From assembly GCA_017744915.1 (NCBI GenBank), contig JAGIAH010000001.1:124001-188000 (forward strand): a stretch of DNA of 64,000 bases. The letters are read 5' to 3'. A program made the position numbers and the translations under genes. This DNA comes from Agrobacterium tumefaciens (lineage in GTDB: Bacteria > Pseudomonadota > Alphaproteobacteria > Rhizobiales > Rhizobiaceae). Shown here one piece after another: positions 9,790-19,036 of this stretch. The notes under the pieces are model-generated. The model was not told where the DNA came from. It saw nothing but the letters and a program-made list of their open reading frames with translations, and did not search any database. How positions within the stretch are numbered: the stretch's first letter is position 1; every line of letters begins with the position of its first letter.

Positions 9790-10647
9790 ATGAGCATCGT
9801 TGCAACCTCCTCCGGTCTGTCCTCCTTTTTCTCCGGCAAGCCGCTGCGCTTCATCGCCGCCTCCATTCTTCTGGTGAATGGCCTCTTCCCCGCGATCTGG
9901 ATTCTCTTCACTTCGCTGAAAACGGAAGCGGAACTAACGGTCAAACCGATCACCTGGTTTCCGCACGCGCCGACGCTCGCCAACTACATGCAGGCCTTTT
10001 CCGATCAGCCGCTGCACCTTTTTCTGTTCAACAGCTTTATGGTGGCGCTGCTCTCCACCGCGCTCACCATCCTGATTTCTGTGCTGGCGGCTTATGCGCT
10101 GGCGCGGCTGAACCTCAAATACCGGGCGCTGATCCTGTCGCTCATCATCGCCGTTTCCACCTTCCCGCTTGTCACGCTTCTGGTGCCGCTGTTCGAAATC
10201 ATGCGTGCCTTGAATCTGCTCAACAGCTGGACGGCGCTGATCCTGCCCTACACGGTTCTGTCGCTGCCGGTCTGTACGCTGATGCTAGTATCCTTCTTCG
10301 AAAGCATTCCGCGCGACCTCGAAAACGCCGCCATGATCGATGGCTGCACCCGCATCGGCGCGCTGTTCAAGGTGGTTGTGCCGCTTTGCGCGCCGGGTGT
10401 CTTCACCGCCGGCATTCTTGCCTTCGTGAATGCCTGGGATGAGTTCCTGCTGGCGCTCTCCTTCAATTCCAACCCGGCACTGCGCACCCTGCCCGTCGGC
10501 ATCCAGCTTTATCAGGGTGAGTTCGCTTTCCCCTGGCCGGTGATTTCGGCAGCGCTGGTGGTCGGCATCGTACCGGTTGCGATCCTGATCGTCATCTTCC
10601 AGGAACGGGTTGTCTCAGGCCTCACCGCCGGTGGTCTCAAGGGCTAA
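9790..10647 (+). CDS. smoH: ABC transporter permease, smo system (MalG type)
   Basis: A 285-residue permease with six hydrophobic segments; the EAA motif is ENAAMIDGCTRIGALFKVVVP and NAWDEFLLALSF is typical of MalG-like partners. Second channel subunit of the SmoE-F-G-H importer. It starts 3 bp after smoG and ends 11 bp before smoI, so all belong to one transcript. Confidence 0.88.
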   Translation: MSIVATSSGLSSFFSGKPLRFIAASILLVNGLFPAIWILFTSLKTEAELTVKPITWFPHAPTLANYMQAFSDQPLHLFLFNSFMVALLSTALTILISVLAAYALARLNLKYRALILSLIIAVSTFPLVTLLVPLFEIMRALNLLNSWTALILPYTVLSLPVCTLMLVSFFESIPRDLENAAMIDGCTRIGALFKVVVPLCAPGVFTAGILAFVNAWDEFLLALSFNSNPALRTLPVGIQLYQGEFAFPWPVISAALVVGIVPVAILIVIFQERVVSGLTAGGLKG

Positions 10648-10658
10648 AAGGTTAAGTC

Positions 10659-12653
10659 ATGCATTTCGAAACGACCCAAGACGGCTTCACGCTCACGATC
10701 GGCAACCGCACACTCCTTTCCCACTCGCCTGAAAGTCCGGCCTTCTTCGCCGGCTTCGGGAAAGAGCGGATGGATATGTATCGCGGCAATTTCGATATCG
10801 AGGACTATGTCATCGAGCGCACCGCCCTGCGTCATGCCGAGGTCAGCGATAACAGCGTCACGCTCTCATCCGCACCGGGACAGGCACCGCGCCTTCGCCT
10901 GACGCTCGATGGCAACACTGTCCGGCTAACGGCGCTGGACGAGACAATCAACCGCCTCTGGCTGCGTATCGTCGCGGAAACGGATGAGCATGTCTGGGGC
11001 GGCGGCGAGCAGATGTCCTATTTCGACATGCGCGGCCGGCGTTTCCCGCTCTGGACCTCCGAGCCCGGGGTCGGTCGCGACAAGACCACCGAGATCACCT
11101 TCAAGTCTGATGTCAGCGGCAAGGCGGGCGGTGATTATTACAACACCAACTATCCGCAGCCGACCTGGCTCTCTTCGCGCAAATACGCGCTGCATGTAGA
11201 AACGAGCGCCTATTCGGTCTTCGACTTCCGCAATGGTGATTTCCACGAGATCGAAATCTGGGCCATCCCCGAAAAGATCGAATTTTTCGCCGGCGACCAC
11301 TTCACCGATATCGTCTCCGCCCTGTCGCTGCGGTTCGGACGCCAGCCGGAATTGCCGGAGTGGGTCTATAACGGCGCGATCATCGGGTTAAAGGATGGCA
11401 CCAATTCCTTTGCGCGACTGGAGAAAATCCGCGCCGCGGGAACGAAGGTGTCCGGCCTCTGGTGTGAGGACTGGGTGGGGCTTCGCCAGACGTCCTTTGG
11501 CGCGCGCCTCTTCTGGGACTGGCAGGCGAATGAGACCCGCTACCCGCATCTGCGCCAGAAGATCGCCGAGCTTGCCGATCAGGGCGTTCGTTTCCTGGGT
11601 TATGTGAACCCCTATCTCTGCGTCGACGGCCCACTCTTTCCTGTCGCCGAGGCGGCCGGTTATTTCGCCACCGATGCGGATGGAAAGACGGCGCTGGTGG
11701 ATTTCGGCGAATTCGATTGCGGCGTGGTTGACTTCACCAACCCGGCCGCCGCCGACTGGTTCGCCGAAGAGATCATCGGCAAAAACATGCTGGATTTCGG
11801 CCTTTCCGGCTGGATGGCCGATTTCGGCGAATATCTGCCGATCGACATCAAGCTTTCGAATGGTGTCGACGCCAAGCTGATGCACAATGCCTGGCCCACG
11901 CTCTGGGCCGAGGTCAACGCGAAGGGCGTCGAAAGTCGCGGCAAGACCGGTGAAGCTCTGTTCTTCATGCGCGCAGGCTTCACCGGCGTGCAGGCCCATT
12001 GCCCGCTCATCTGGGGCGGTGACCAGTCGGTCGATTTCTCCCGCCATGATGGACTTGTCACCGTCATCTGCGGCGCGCTTTCCTCCGGCCTCATGGGCAA
12101 TGCCTATCACCATTCCGACATCGGCGGTTACACCAGCCTGTTCGGCAATGTCCGGACGGCGGAACTCATCATGCGCTGGACGGAGATGGCGGCTTTCACC
12201 CCGGTCATGCGCACCCATGAGGGCAACCGGCCGCGTGACAATCTGCAGATCGATCAGGATGAAACGGTTCTTTCCCATTTCGCGCGCATGACGGTGGTCT
12301 ATGTCGCGCTCGCCCCCTATCTGAAGTCACTTTCCGCCGAGGCCGCAAAGACGGGCCTGCCGGTGCAGCGCCCGCTTTTCCTGCATTATGAGGATGAACC
12401 TCAGACCTACGCCATTCAGGATTGCTATCTCTACGGTGCCGACATGCTGGTTGCCCCCGTCTGGAAGGCGGGCGAAACGCAACGTGCGCTCTATCTTCCG
12501 GGCGACGGCGAATGGGTGCATCTGTGGAGCGGCGCACGCCATTCCGGCGGGCGCGAAATCATCGTCGAAGCTCCGCTCGGTCAGCCGGCGGTCTTTTACC
12601 GTGCCGATAGCCTCCATGTGTCGCTGTTTGAACAGCTTCGCATCATCGGTTGA
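10659..12653 (+). CDS. smoI: Sulfoquinovosidase, GH31
   Basis: A 664-residue GH31 alpha-glycosidase that releases sulfoquinovose from sulfoquinovosyl glycerol after import; no signal peptide, so cytoplasmic. The nucleophile is Asp388 (WMADFGEYLP) and the acid/base Asp455 (IWGGDQSVDFSRHDG). Arg283 and Trp286 in GARLFWDW occupy the positions reported for sulfonate recognition in the Agrobacterium enzyme, which separates it from ordinary alpha-glucosidases. YxxxM-type sugar-ring contacts are not judged here. It closes the smoE-I operon and supplies the substrate of SmoC. Confidence 0.93.
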   Translation: MHFETTQDGFTLTIGNRTLLSHSPESPAFFAGFGKERMDMYRGNFDIEDYVIERTALRHAEVSDNSVTLSSAPGQAPRLRLTLDGNTVRLTALDETINRLWLRIVAETDEHVWGGGEQMSYFDMRGRRFPLWTSEPGVGRDKTTEITFKSDVSGKAGGDYYNTNYPQPTWLSSRKYALHVETSAYSVFDFRNGDFHEIEIWAIPEKIEFFAGDHFTDIVSALSLRFGRQPELPEWVYNGAIIGLKDGTNSFARLEKIRAAGTKVSGLWCEDWVGLRQTSFGARLFWDWQANETRYPHLRQKIAELADQGVRFLGYVNPYLCVDGPLFPVAEAAGYFATDADGKTALVDFGEFDCGVVDFTNPAAADWFAEEIIGKNMLDFGLSGWMADFGEYLPIDIKLSNGVDAKLMHNAWPTLWAEVNAKGVESRGKTGEALFFMRAGFTGVQAHCPLIWGGDQSVDFSRHDGLVTVICGALSSGLMGNAYHHSDIGGYTSLFGNVRTAELIMRWTEMAAFTPVMRTHEGNRPRDNLQIDQDETVLSHFARMTVVYVALAPYLKSLSAEAAKTGLPVQRPLFLHYEDEPQTYAIQDCYLYGADMLVAPVWKAGETQRALYLPGDGEWVHLWSGARHSGGREIIVEAPLGQPAVFYRADSLHVSLFEQLRIIG

Positions 12654-12656
12654 AGA

Positions 12657-12695
12657 AGGCTGCGCGGATTCCAGTGGAAACGCCGCGCTCAGCCT
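12657..12695. terminator. Hairpin between convergent smoI and the first vWA gene
   Basis: AGGCT-CGCGG pairs imperfectly with CCGCG-AGCCT around a 10-nt loop just after smoI, reaching into the stop region of the convergent gene. Probably a shared bidirectional terminator. Confidence 0.45.
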
Positions 12696-13978
12696 GTCAG
12701 ACGGGGCGATGTAATGGCCTTTTTAAAAAGCGCCGACATCGCGTCGCTGATGCCCTGCGACGGGCTGACCTCGAAGAACAGGCCGGGTGAAGCGCATGTC
12801 TGCATACGTGCGCCGATTTCCGACTGGAAAGGCTTGATCCAGCTATTATACCAGTCGTTGGTCGGCAGCGGCAGATAGGTGGTGTAGAGCACCGCGATCC
12901 GGAAACCCTTTTCCTTCAGCTTCGTGCAATATTTGATATCGATCGGCTCCTGACAGCGGCCGCTTGTCGTTTTTTTGGTGCATGTGGACGGCTTGTAGCT
13001 ATCACCGACACCATCCGAAACGAAGAAAATGATCTTGTCCGGGCTCGCCGAACTCGCGCCTGTCCCCGAACTGCCGATCTTGTCGCCTATCTGGGTCAAA
13101 GCCCGGTCGAAATCGGTCTGCTGGTCGTTATTATATCCCTGATAGGGAATGGACATCAGGTCGACTTCGCCCGCCTTTTTCTTCGCTGTCGCCAGATCCG
13201 AAGTGAGGGGAACAACTTCGAGCAGCTTGGTGTCTTCCGCCTTCTCACCGAAGGTATAGACCGCCATGCGATATTGATTGCTGCTTTTCCGCGTGGCCTT
13301 TGCCGTGTCCATCAGGCTTGCCGTGGCCTGTGCGACCACATTGATGCGCGTCGTGACCCCAAGGCTTTTGGCCCTGTAATAATAGCTGCCCGTGTCCACC
13401 ACCCCGTTTTTCACGATGTGACAGGCGAAAGCGCATTTGTCGCTGGTATTCGCAACCATGGTGGCAACATCGGCGGGGGTGGCGCCGACACCCATCGAGG
13501 GCGTGTTATCCAGAAGGACATAAAAATCACTGAAGGTTTCCGTCTCGTACTTGGCGGTCGCCTTGCCCGAAACAGTGATGAGATCCTTCGCGAGAACCTG
13601 CGAAAGCGTCGTGCCGACGGAAGCCGTGAAACTGACGGAAGACTCGATGACATTACCGTGCTTGATCACCGATATATCGAGCGACAGAAGCTTGTAGTCG
13701 GCATTGGCGCGTTGATTGCCTTCGAAGAAAGCCGAGGCCTCGCTACTGCCAAGGCTGATGACGCCATCTCCCGACATTTCTTTTGCAGCCTTGACACTCG
13801 CGGACGTATCCGCCACCACCGCGAGGGCCGCCGCATCGGCCGCCATCTGCAAATCGGACTTCACGGCCATGCCGTGTGTCACATCCAGGGCCACGCCGGC
13901 CACTCCGATCAGCGGCACCATCAACAAAGCGCTGAGAATGCCAAAATTCCCCGATTCATCCTGCCAGATATTTTTCAA
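12689..13978 (-). CDS. TadG-like pilus-assembly/von Willebrand A protein (paralogue 1)
   Basis: A protein of about 429 residues with an N-terminal TadE/TadG-type membrane segment (GNFGILSALLMVPLIGVAGVALD followed by LQMAADAAALAVV) and a C-terminal vWA domain with the metal-site motif DNTPS (DxTxS). A CAFACH motif (13418-13435) follows the MIDAS. The TTG start at 13978 is chosen by alignment with the downstream paralogue; a longer TTG start at 14041 is possible. TadG-like proteins belong to Flp/Tad pilus loci, but no other tad genes are nearby, so the role (surface or periplasmic anchoring) is open. Roughly two-thirds or more identical to its neighbour at 14172-15497. Confidence 0.78.
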   Translation of the reverse strand: MKNIWQDESGNFGILSALLMVPLIGVAGVALDVTHGMAVKSDLQMAADAAALAVVADTSASVKAAKEMSGDGVISLGSSEASAFFEGNQRANADYKLLSLDISVIKHGNVIESSVSFTASVGTTLSQVLAKDLITVSGKATAKYETETFSDFYVLLDNTPSMGVGATPADVATMVANTSDKCAFACHIVKNGVVDTGSYYYRAKSLGVTTRINVVAQATASLMDTAKATRKSSNQYRMAVYTFGEKAEDTKLLEVVPLTSDLATAKKKAGEVDLMSIPYQGYNNDQQTDFDRALTQIGDKIGSSGTGASSASPDKIIFFVSDGVGDSYKPSTCTKKTTSGRCQEPIDIKYCTKLKEKGFRIAVLYTTYLPLPTNDWYNSWIKPFQSEIGARMQTCASPGLFFEVSPSQGISDAMSALFKKAITSPRLTG

Positions 13979-14045
13979 ATTCGCCCCCGGAACCCTGCTG
14001 GAGGCGAGACTTAGCCAAAGATTATTGAAAGGCAGTTTCAAGGAA

Positions 14046-14064
14046 TAACTAATTTTCGATAAAT
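14046..14064 (-). promoter_or_regulatory. Shared upstream element, copy 1
   Basis: Plus-strand TAACTAATTTTCGATAAAT, 68 bp before the start of the first vWA gene. An 18/19 match lies 70 bp before the start of the paralogue (15567-15585), so it is probably a duplicated promoter or operator. Confidence 0.5.
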
Positions 14065-14171
14065 CTAATTTCCGGAATAACTAATATTGCACTCAAAAGC
14101 GTTTTCCGTCACACCGACAGGCGCGATGGACAGCGTGTTGAACAGCAGCCCAGCATCGGACGCGCGGCCAT

Positions 14172-15497
14172 TCAACTCGTCAGGCGCGGCGTGCTGATTG
14201 CCTTTTTGAAAAGGGCCGACATCGCATCGCTGATGCCTTGCGAAGGGCTGACTTCAAAGAACAGCCCCGGAGAAGCGCAGGCCTGCATGCGCGAACTGAT
14301 TTCCGTCTGGAACGGCTGTATCCAGAGCCTGTACCAGCCATTGCCCGATAGCGGCAGGTAGGTCGTATAAAGCACGGCGATACGGAAGCCCTTTTCCTTG
14401 AGCTTGGTGCAGAGCCTTGTGTCGATCGGCTCCTGGCAACGCCCGCCCTGCGTCGTTTGTTTTGTACAGTTATTTGGCTTGTAGCTGTCGGCAACACCGT
14501 CAGAGACGAAAAACACTATTTTTTCCGGGCTGGCGGAACTGGCGCCGCTACCCGAATTTCCCATCTTTTTCTCGATCTTGGTAAGCGCCCGGTCGAAATC
14601 GGTGTGCTGATCGTTCTTATACATATGGGAAGGAACCGACATGAGTTCGATTTCGGCAATCTTCTTCTTGGCCTCCTGCAAATCCGAAGTCCGCGGCACA
14701 ACTTCGAGCAAATCCCCGCCTGACGCAACATCGACTGCCGTTTTCCCGAAAGTGTAGACGGCAATACGATATTGATCATTGCTCTTGCGCGTGGCAGCGG
14801 CCGTATCCATCAAACTCGCGGTTGCCTTGGCAACCACGTCGATGCGCGTGGTCGCGTTTATGCGACCCTTGGCATCGGCGTCTTTATTCTTGATCCTGAA
14901 ATAGGTGCTGGTCGGGTCTGACGCGCCGTCTTTCGTTGTGAGATGGCAAGCGAAAGCGCATCCTATCGTCTTTTCCATCACCGCGACATCGGCGGGCGTG
15001 GCGCCCACGCCCATGGAAGGCGAGTTGTCGAGAACGAGGTAAAAATCGGTAAAGGTTTCCGTCTCGTATTTGGCGGTTGCACTCCCCGAGACCGCCAGGA
15101 AGTCCTTTCCGAGAACTCTGGAAAGCGTCGTATTCACTGAGGCCGTAAAATTGACCGAAGACTCGATGATGGTCCCGCGCTTGATGACAGAGATATCGAG
15201 AGACAATAGCTGATAGTCCCGGTTGCCCCGCTGATTGCCATGGAAGAAAGCGGCGGCTTCTTCTTCGCCGACAGCAATGACGCCATTGCTCGCCATCCGC
15301 TTTGCAGCCTGGGCGCTTGCCGAACTATCGGCAACCACCGCCAGAGCAGCGGAATCGGCCGCCATCTGCAAATCGGACTTGACGCTGAGGCCGCGTGTTA
15401 TGTCGAGCGCAACACCGGCGGATCCGATGAGCGGTATGATCAACAAGGCGCTGAGAATGGCAAAATTTCCGGACTTGTCCCGCCAGATGCTTTTCAA
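14172..15497 (-). CDS. TadG-like pilus-assembly/von Willebrand A protein (paralogue 2)
   Basis: A 441-residue paralogue of the next gene downstream. The N-terminus GNFAILSALLIIPLIGSAGVALD is the TadE/TadG-type anchor, and the vWA metal site is DNSPS (DxSxS). The CAFACH motif is at 14943-14960; both copies end in the near-identical GLFFEVSPSQGISDAMSALF. The start is TTG at 15497 with GGAGA five bases upstream. It differs from paralogue 1 mainly by an insert around residues 195-215. No tad/cpa pilus genes surround it; the pair may be recently duplicated. Confidence 0.78.
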   Translation of the reverse strand: MKSIWRDKSGNFAILSALLIIPLIGSAGVALDITRGLSVKSDLQMAADSAALAVVADSSASAQAAKRMASNGVIAVGEEEAAAFFHGNQRGNRDYQLLSLDISVIKRGTIIESSVNFTASVNTTLSRVLGKDFLAVSGSATAKYETETFTDFYLVLDNSPSMGVGATPADVAVMEKTIGCAFACHLTTKDGASDPTSTYFRIKNKDADAKGRINATTRIDVVAKATASLMDTAAATRKSNDQYRIAVYTFGKTAVDVASGGDLLEVVPRTSDLQEAKKKIAEIELMSVPSHMYKNDQHTDFDRALTKIEKKMGNSGSGASSASPEKIVFFVSDGVADSYKPNNCTKQTTQGGRCQEPIDTRLCTKLKEKGFRIAVLYTTYLPLSGNGWYRLWIQPFQTEISSRMQACASPGLFFEVSPSQGISDAMSALFKKAISTPRLTS

Positions 15498-15566
15498 GTT
15501 AGTCTCCGAGCTTCTCTGAATGCGGGCTTAGTTACTCGAACGACGTTGCAATATAGTTTATTGATA

Positions 15567-15585
15567 TAACTAATTGTCGATAAAT
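15567..15585 (-). promoter_or_regulatory. Shared upstream element, copy 2
   Basis: Plus-strand TAACTAATTGTCGATAAAT, 70 bp before the start of vWA paralogue 2 and one base different from the element before paralogue 1. The matched spacing suggests a functional promoter/operator rather than chance. Confidence 0.5.
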
Positions 15586-15658
15586 TCGATATATCTAATA
15601 ACTATATTTCCTCCGGCCGCATAATAGCGGGGTACCGATCACCGGTTGGTAGAGACCG

Positions 15659-15686
15659 TTGACATTTTTAAAACTTGACCTACAAA
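15659..15686 (+). promoter_or_regulatory. Candidate promoter of the thiamine operon
   Basis: A perfect TTGACA (15659-15664), a 16-bp spacer and TACAAA (15681-15686) sit just before the TPP riboswitch, giving a start near 15693, right at the aptamer's P1 stem. The -10 is weak but the placement is convincing. Confidence 0.55.
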
Positions 15687-15694
15687 ACAAGCTC

Positions 15695-15780
15695 TTCCGA
15701 GGGGAGCACCGCACGGTGCTGAGATGGCGATGAGCCGGACCCTTGAACCTGATCCGGGTCATGCCGGCGTAGGAACGGAA
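15695..15780 (+). ncRNA. TPP riboswitch (THI element)
   Basis: It contains the conserved aptamer blocks GGGGAGC, GCTGAGATGG, ACCCTTGAACCTGATC and GGGTCATGCCGGCGTAGGAA, closed by a P1 stem TTCCG (15695-15699)/CGGAA (15776-15780). It binds thiamine diphosphate and should turn down the downstream salvage genes. A GCGCC/GGCGC hairpin at 15786-15800 followed by a pyrimidine tract is a possible expression platform; whether control is transcriptional or translational is not clear. The first full-length gene starts about 138 bp after the aptamer. Confidence 0.95.
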
Positions 15781-15917
15781 CTGTCGCGCCTTGGAGGCGC
15801 TGCCCTTTCTCTTCTCCGCTATGCCTGATCTCCGTGATTGCCACATCTGGAGACGACCGATGATGCTGAAACCTTCCGCCTTTCGCACATGGTGCATCTG
15901 CATCTGAGGCCCGGCTC

Positions 15918-16703
15918 ATGCGTGCCACCCATGCGTTGAACGGTGTCGGTCTTCTGCTCCTTCTCTGGCAGGCGGGAACGTGGCTGTTTTCGCCGCCCCG
16001 TTACATCCTGCCGTCGCCCGCCGATGTCGCCGCCGCCTTCCTGCGCCAACCGGGTTTCCTGTTCGGTCAGGCCCTCGTGACGCTTGGCGAAATGGCGCTC
16101 GGGCTTGCCGCGGGCATTGCCGCTGGTATTCTCGTTGCCTTCACGATTGCCGCCATCCCGCGTCTTGGCCGCCTCGTCTGGCCCATGGTTCTGGTATTGC
16201 AGGCCTTTCCGGTCTTTGTGCTCGCCCCCATTCTCGTCCTCTGGTTCGGCTTCGGCATGGCCTCGAAAGTGGTCATGACGGCAATCATCATTTTCTTCCC
16301 CGTCGCCTCCTCTTTCACCGACGGCCTCAACCGCACGGATCGCGCCATCCTCGACGCCGCCTCGCTGACGGAGGCGAGCCATTGGCAGACCCTCACCCGG
16401 TTGCGCGTGCCGCTGGCGCTCCCCTCACTGATTTCGGGCTTGAGGGTGGCTGCGCCGCTTGCCCCGCTCGGGGCCGTCATCGGCGAATGGGTGGGCGCAT
16501 CGGCCGGGCTCGGTTTCGTCATGATCCAGTCCAATGCCCGCATGCAGACCGACACCATGTTCGCCGCCATGGCCATTCTCGCCGTCATGGCCGTGCTGCT
16601 CCGGCTCATCGTCGACCGGGCGACGGCCAATCTCGCCCCCTGGGCCAAAGAAACAGAACACACCATTCCTTTCAGATATTTACGGAGACTTTCGGGACCA
16701 TGA
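15918..16703 (+). CDS. thiX: ABC transporter permease for a thiamine precursor
   Basis: A 261-residue inner-membrane permease of the SsuC/TauC/ThiX family with about six helices; the EAA-like loop is LDAASLTEASHWQTLTRLRVPLALP. It is the first full-length gene behind the TPP riboswitch, and its stop overlaps the binding-protein start (ATGA), which supports uptake of a pyrimidine precursor (HMP or N-formyl-aminopyrimidine). The ThiZ-type ATPase normally in such operons is missing here. A 15-codon reading frame at 15860-15907 lies between riboswitch and gene; it may be a leader peptide or chance. Symbol by analogy with thiXYZ. Confidence 0.8.
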   Translation: MRATHALNGVGLLLLLWQAGTWLFSPPRYILPSPADVAAAFLRQPGFLFGQALVTLGEMALGLAAGIAAGILVAFTIAAIPRLGRLVWPMVLVLQAFPVFVLAPILVLWFGFGMASKVVMTAIIIFFPVASSFTDGLNRTDRAILDAASLTEASHWQTLTRLRVPLALPSLISGLRVAAPLAPLGAVIGEWVGASAGLGFVMIQSNARMQTDTMFAAMAILAVMAVLLRLIVDRATANLAPWAKETEHTIPFRYLRRLSGP

Positions 16704-17650
16704 AACGAACGCTTCTTTCCCTCGCCATCGCAGCGGCAAGCGTGCTTGCGCCCATGCAATCCCAGGCGGCCGACAAGCTGACCGTATTGCTCGAATGGTT
16801 CGTGAACCCCGATCATGCACCGATGGTGATCGCCAAGGAACGCGGCCTGTTTGCCGATGCGGGACTGGAAGTGGAGCTGGTTCCTCCGGCTGACCCTTCC
16901 GCCGTGCCGCGCCTCGTCTCGGCAAAACAGGCCGATATCGGCGTGCATTACCAGCCGAACCTCTATCTCGACCACGAAGCCGGCCTGCCGCTCGTGCGTT
17001 TCGGCACACTGGTCGAAACCCCGCTCAACACCGTCACGGTTCTCGCCGACGGACCGATCAAAAGCCTGAAGGATCTGAAGGGCAAGAAGGTCGGTTTTTC
17101 CGTTTCCGGTTTCGAGGATGCGATGCTGAAGCGCATGCTGGAGAAGGACGGGCTGACGAAGGACGACGTCGAACTGGTCAACGTCAATTTCTCGCTGTCG
17201 CCTTCCCTGATCGCCGGCAAGGTGGATGCCACGCTCGGCGGTTTCCGCAATTTCGAGCTGACGCAGATGAAACTCGAAGGACATGAGGGCCGCTCCTTCT
17301 TCCCCGAGGAACATGGCGTACCGGCCTATGACGAGCTGATCTTCGTCACCCATCGCGATCTCGCAAAGGACAGCCGTCTGCCGCGTTTCCTCTCCGCCGT
17401 GGAGCAGGCCGCGATCTTCATCACCAACCATCCGCAGGATGCCTGGCAGCTTTTCATCAAGGCCTATCCGAACCTTGACGATGCCCTGAATAAACAGGCC
17501 TTTTTCGACACGCTGCCACGTTTCGCCAAGCGTCTCGCCGCACTGGACCGCGCCCGTTATGCCCGTTTCGGCGCCTTCATGCAGGAAATGCAGCTGATCA
17601 AGCAGGCGCCCGCAGCAGACGATATCGCCGTGGAGCTGCAACAGCCATGA
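16700..17650 (+). CDS. thiY: NMT1/THI5-like substrate-binding protein for a thiamine pyrimidine precursor
   Basis: A 316-residue periplasmic protein with a signal peptide (KRTLLSLAIAAASVLAPMQSQA) and the NMT1/THI5-like fold: LEWFVNPDHAPMVIAKERGLF is the family hallmark, with VPRLVSAKQADIGVHYQPNLY downstream. It is expected to capture formylaminopyrimidine or HMP for the permease upstream. ATGA overlaps couple it to both neighbours. Confidence 0.85.
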   Translation: MKRTLLSLAIAAASVLAPMQSQAADKLTVLLEWFVNPDHAPMVIAKERGLFADAGLEVELVPPADPSAVPRLVSAKQADIGVHYQPNLYLDHEAGLPLVRFGTLVETPLNTVTVLADGPIKSLKDLKGKKVGFSVSGFEDAMLKRMLEKDGLTKDDVELVNVNFSLSPSLIAGKVDATLGGFRNFELTQMKLEGHEGRSFFPEEHGVPAYDELIFVTHRDLAKDSRLPRFLSAVEQAAIFITNHPQDAWQLFIKAYPNLDDALNKQAFFDTLPRFAKRLAALDRARYARFGAFMQEMQLIKQAPAADDIAVELQQP

Positions 17651-18387
17651 CCGGCAATTTTCCGACAGCGGCAAAAGCCGCCGAGATTCTGGAACGCGTG
17701 CGGCAGAAGCGTCCGCGCGTGCATTGCCTGATGAACACCGTGGTGCAGAAATTCACCGCCGACGGCATCACCGTCATCGGCGGCATTCCCTCGATGACCA
17801 CCTCGCTGGAAGAGATCGAGAGCTTCGTCACCAAGGCGGATGCACTGACCGTCAATCTCGGCACGCTGGACGCCGAACGACGCAAGGTCATCCGGCTGGC
17901 GATCGAGATCGCCAATGCATCCGGCAAGCCGTGGATCGTCGACCCCGTGCATGTCGACTATTCACCCTCGCGGCTGGATTTCGCCCGGGAACTTATCGCC
18001 CATTCGCCCACTATCGTCCGTGGCAACCGCGCAGAAATGAGCCTGATCGGCGATGTGCCGGGCGCGGTGCGGATCGAGACCGGACCGGTGGATCATCTCC
18101 GCGACACGACGCGCAATGTCAGGATCGTCAATGGTCACCCGTGGATGGCGAAGGTGACCGGCACGGGCTGCCTTTCGGGCGGTGTCATCGCCGCCTTCAT
18201 GGCAGTGGAAAAAGACGCGTTGACGGCAGCGGCTTCCGCCCTTGCGGTGACAGGCGTTTCCGCCGAGCTCGCCGCGAAACAGGCCAAAGGCCCCGGTACG
18301 TTCGAACCGGCATTTCTGGATGCTCTTTCCGAAATCTCCAGTGAGGACATCATAGATCACGCGAGGATTGAGCATGAACAAGGTTGA
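17647..18387 (+). CDS. thiM: Hydroxyethylthiazole kinase
   Basis: A 246-residue ThiM-family kinase that phosphorylates 4-methyl-5-(2-hydroxyethyl)thiazole for thiamine salvage. Visible signatures: HCLMNTVVQKFTADGITVIGGIPSMT, WIVDPVHVDYSP and the C-terminal anion hole/catalytic region VTGTGCLSGG. Slightly shorter than typical ThiM (about 260-270). It starts within the binding-protein stop (ATGA) and its last 14 bases overlap thiE. Confidence 0.88.
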   Translation: MTGNFPTAAKAAEILERVRQKRPRVHCLMNTVVQKFTADGITVIGGIPSMTTSLEEIESFVTKADALTVNLGTLDAERRKVIRLAIEIANASGKPWIVDPVHVDYSPSRLDFARELIAHSPTIVRGNRAEMSLIGDVPGAVRIETGPVDHLRDTTRNVRIVNGHPWMAKVTGTGCLSGGVIAAFMAVEKDALTAAASALAVTGVSAELAAKQAKGPGTFEPAFLDALSEISSEDIIDHARIEHEQG

Positions 18388-19036
18388 TTACCGCCTTAAT
18401 GCGCTGGTCGATACCAGTCTTGCCGATGTCGCGCCGTTGCCGGAGCTTGCTCTGGCGGCCGCGCTCAACGGGGCAACGATCCTGCAATATCGCGACAAGC
18501 ATGGCTCGACGCGGGAGATGATCGAAAATGCCCGTGCCATTCGCGAGGCCATCGCTGGCACTGGCGTGCCGCTGGTCATCAACGACCGGGTGGATGTGGC
18601 GCTGGCTGCGGGGGCTGATGGGGTGCATCTCGGTGCCGACGACATGGATGCAAAGACCGCAAGGCGTATTCTCGGGCAAAAGGCAATTATCGGCCTTACC
18701 GTCAAGAACCGCGCCGATGCCGAACGGGCAGCCTCCATGCCCGTCGACTATGCCTGCATTGGCGGCGTGTTCGAGACCGTTTCCAAGATCAACCCGGACA
18801 AGCCGGTCGGCATCGATGGCTTTATGACGCTGCGCGCCCTGTTGCAGGAGTGGCGGCCGGATATGCCGGTGGGTGCGATCGCCGGCATTGATCTTGCCCG
18901 TGTGCCCGCCGTTGTCGCCGCCGGCGCGGATGGGGTCGCCGTCATTTCCGCAATTTTCCGCGCCGCCGATATCGCCAGCGCAACCAGGGATTTCCGCTCC
19001 GCAATTGACGCGGCGCTGAAAGCGAGACAGCCATGA
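18374..19036 (+). CDS. thiE: Thiamine-phosphate synthase
   Basis: A 220-residue TIM-barrel enzyme joining HMP-PP and thiazole phosphate to form thiamine phosphate. Typical ThiE blocks are [43 protein letters not shown] and the C-terminal phosphate site [19 protein letters not shown]. The ATG at 18374, with GAGG seven bases upstream, is preferred over a TTG at 18368. It overlaps thiM and thiD at its ends. Agrobacteria often also carry thiE in a thiCOSGE operon; this copy looks salvage-specific. Confidence 0.88.
   Translation: MNKVDYRLNALVDTSLADVAPLPELALAAALNGATILQYRDKHGSTREMIENARAIREAIAGTGVPLVINDRVDVALAAGADGVHLGADDMDAKTARRILGQKAIIGLTVKNRADAERAASMPVDYACIGGVFETVSKINPDKPVGIDGFMTLRALLQEWRPDMPVGAIAGIDLARVPAVVAAGADGVAVISAIFRAADIASATRDFRSAIDAALKARQP

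Noticed and set aside
13418-13435. CAFACH as a cytochrome c heme site
   Set aside because: The spacing is CxxxCH, not CxxCH, and vWA/TadG proteins are not known as cytochromes; kept only as a conserved Cys/His motif.
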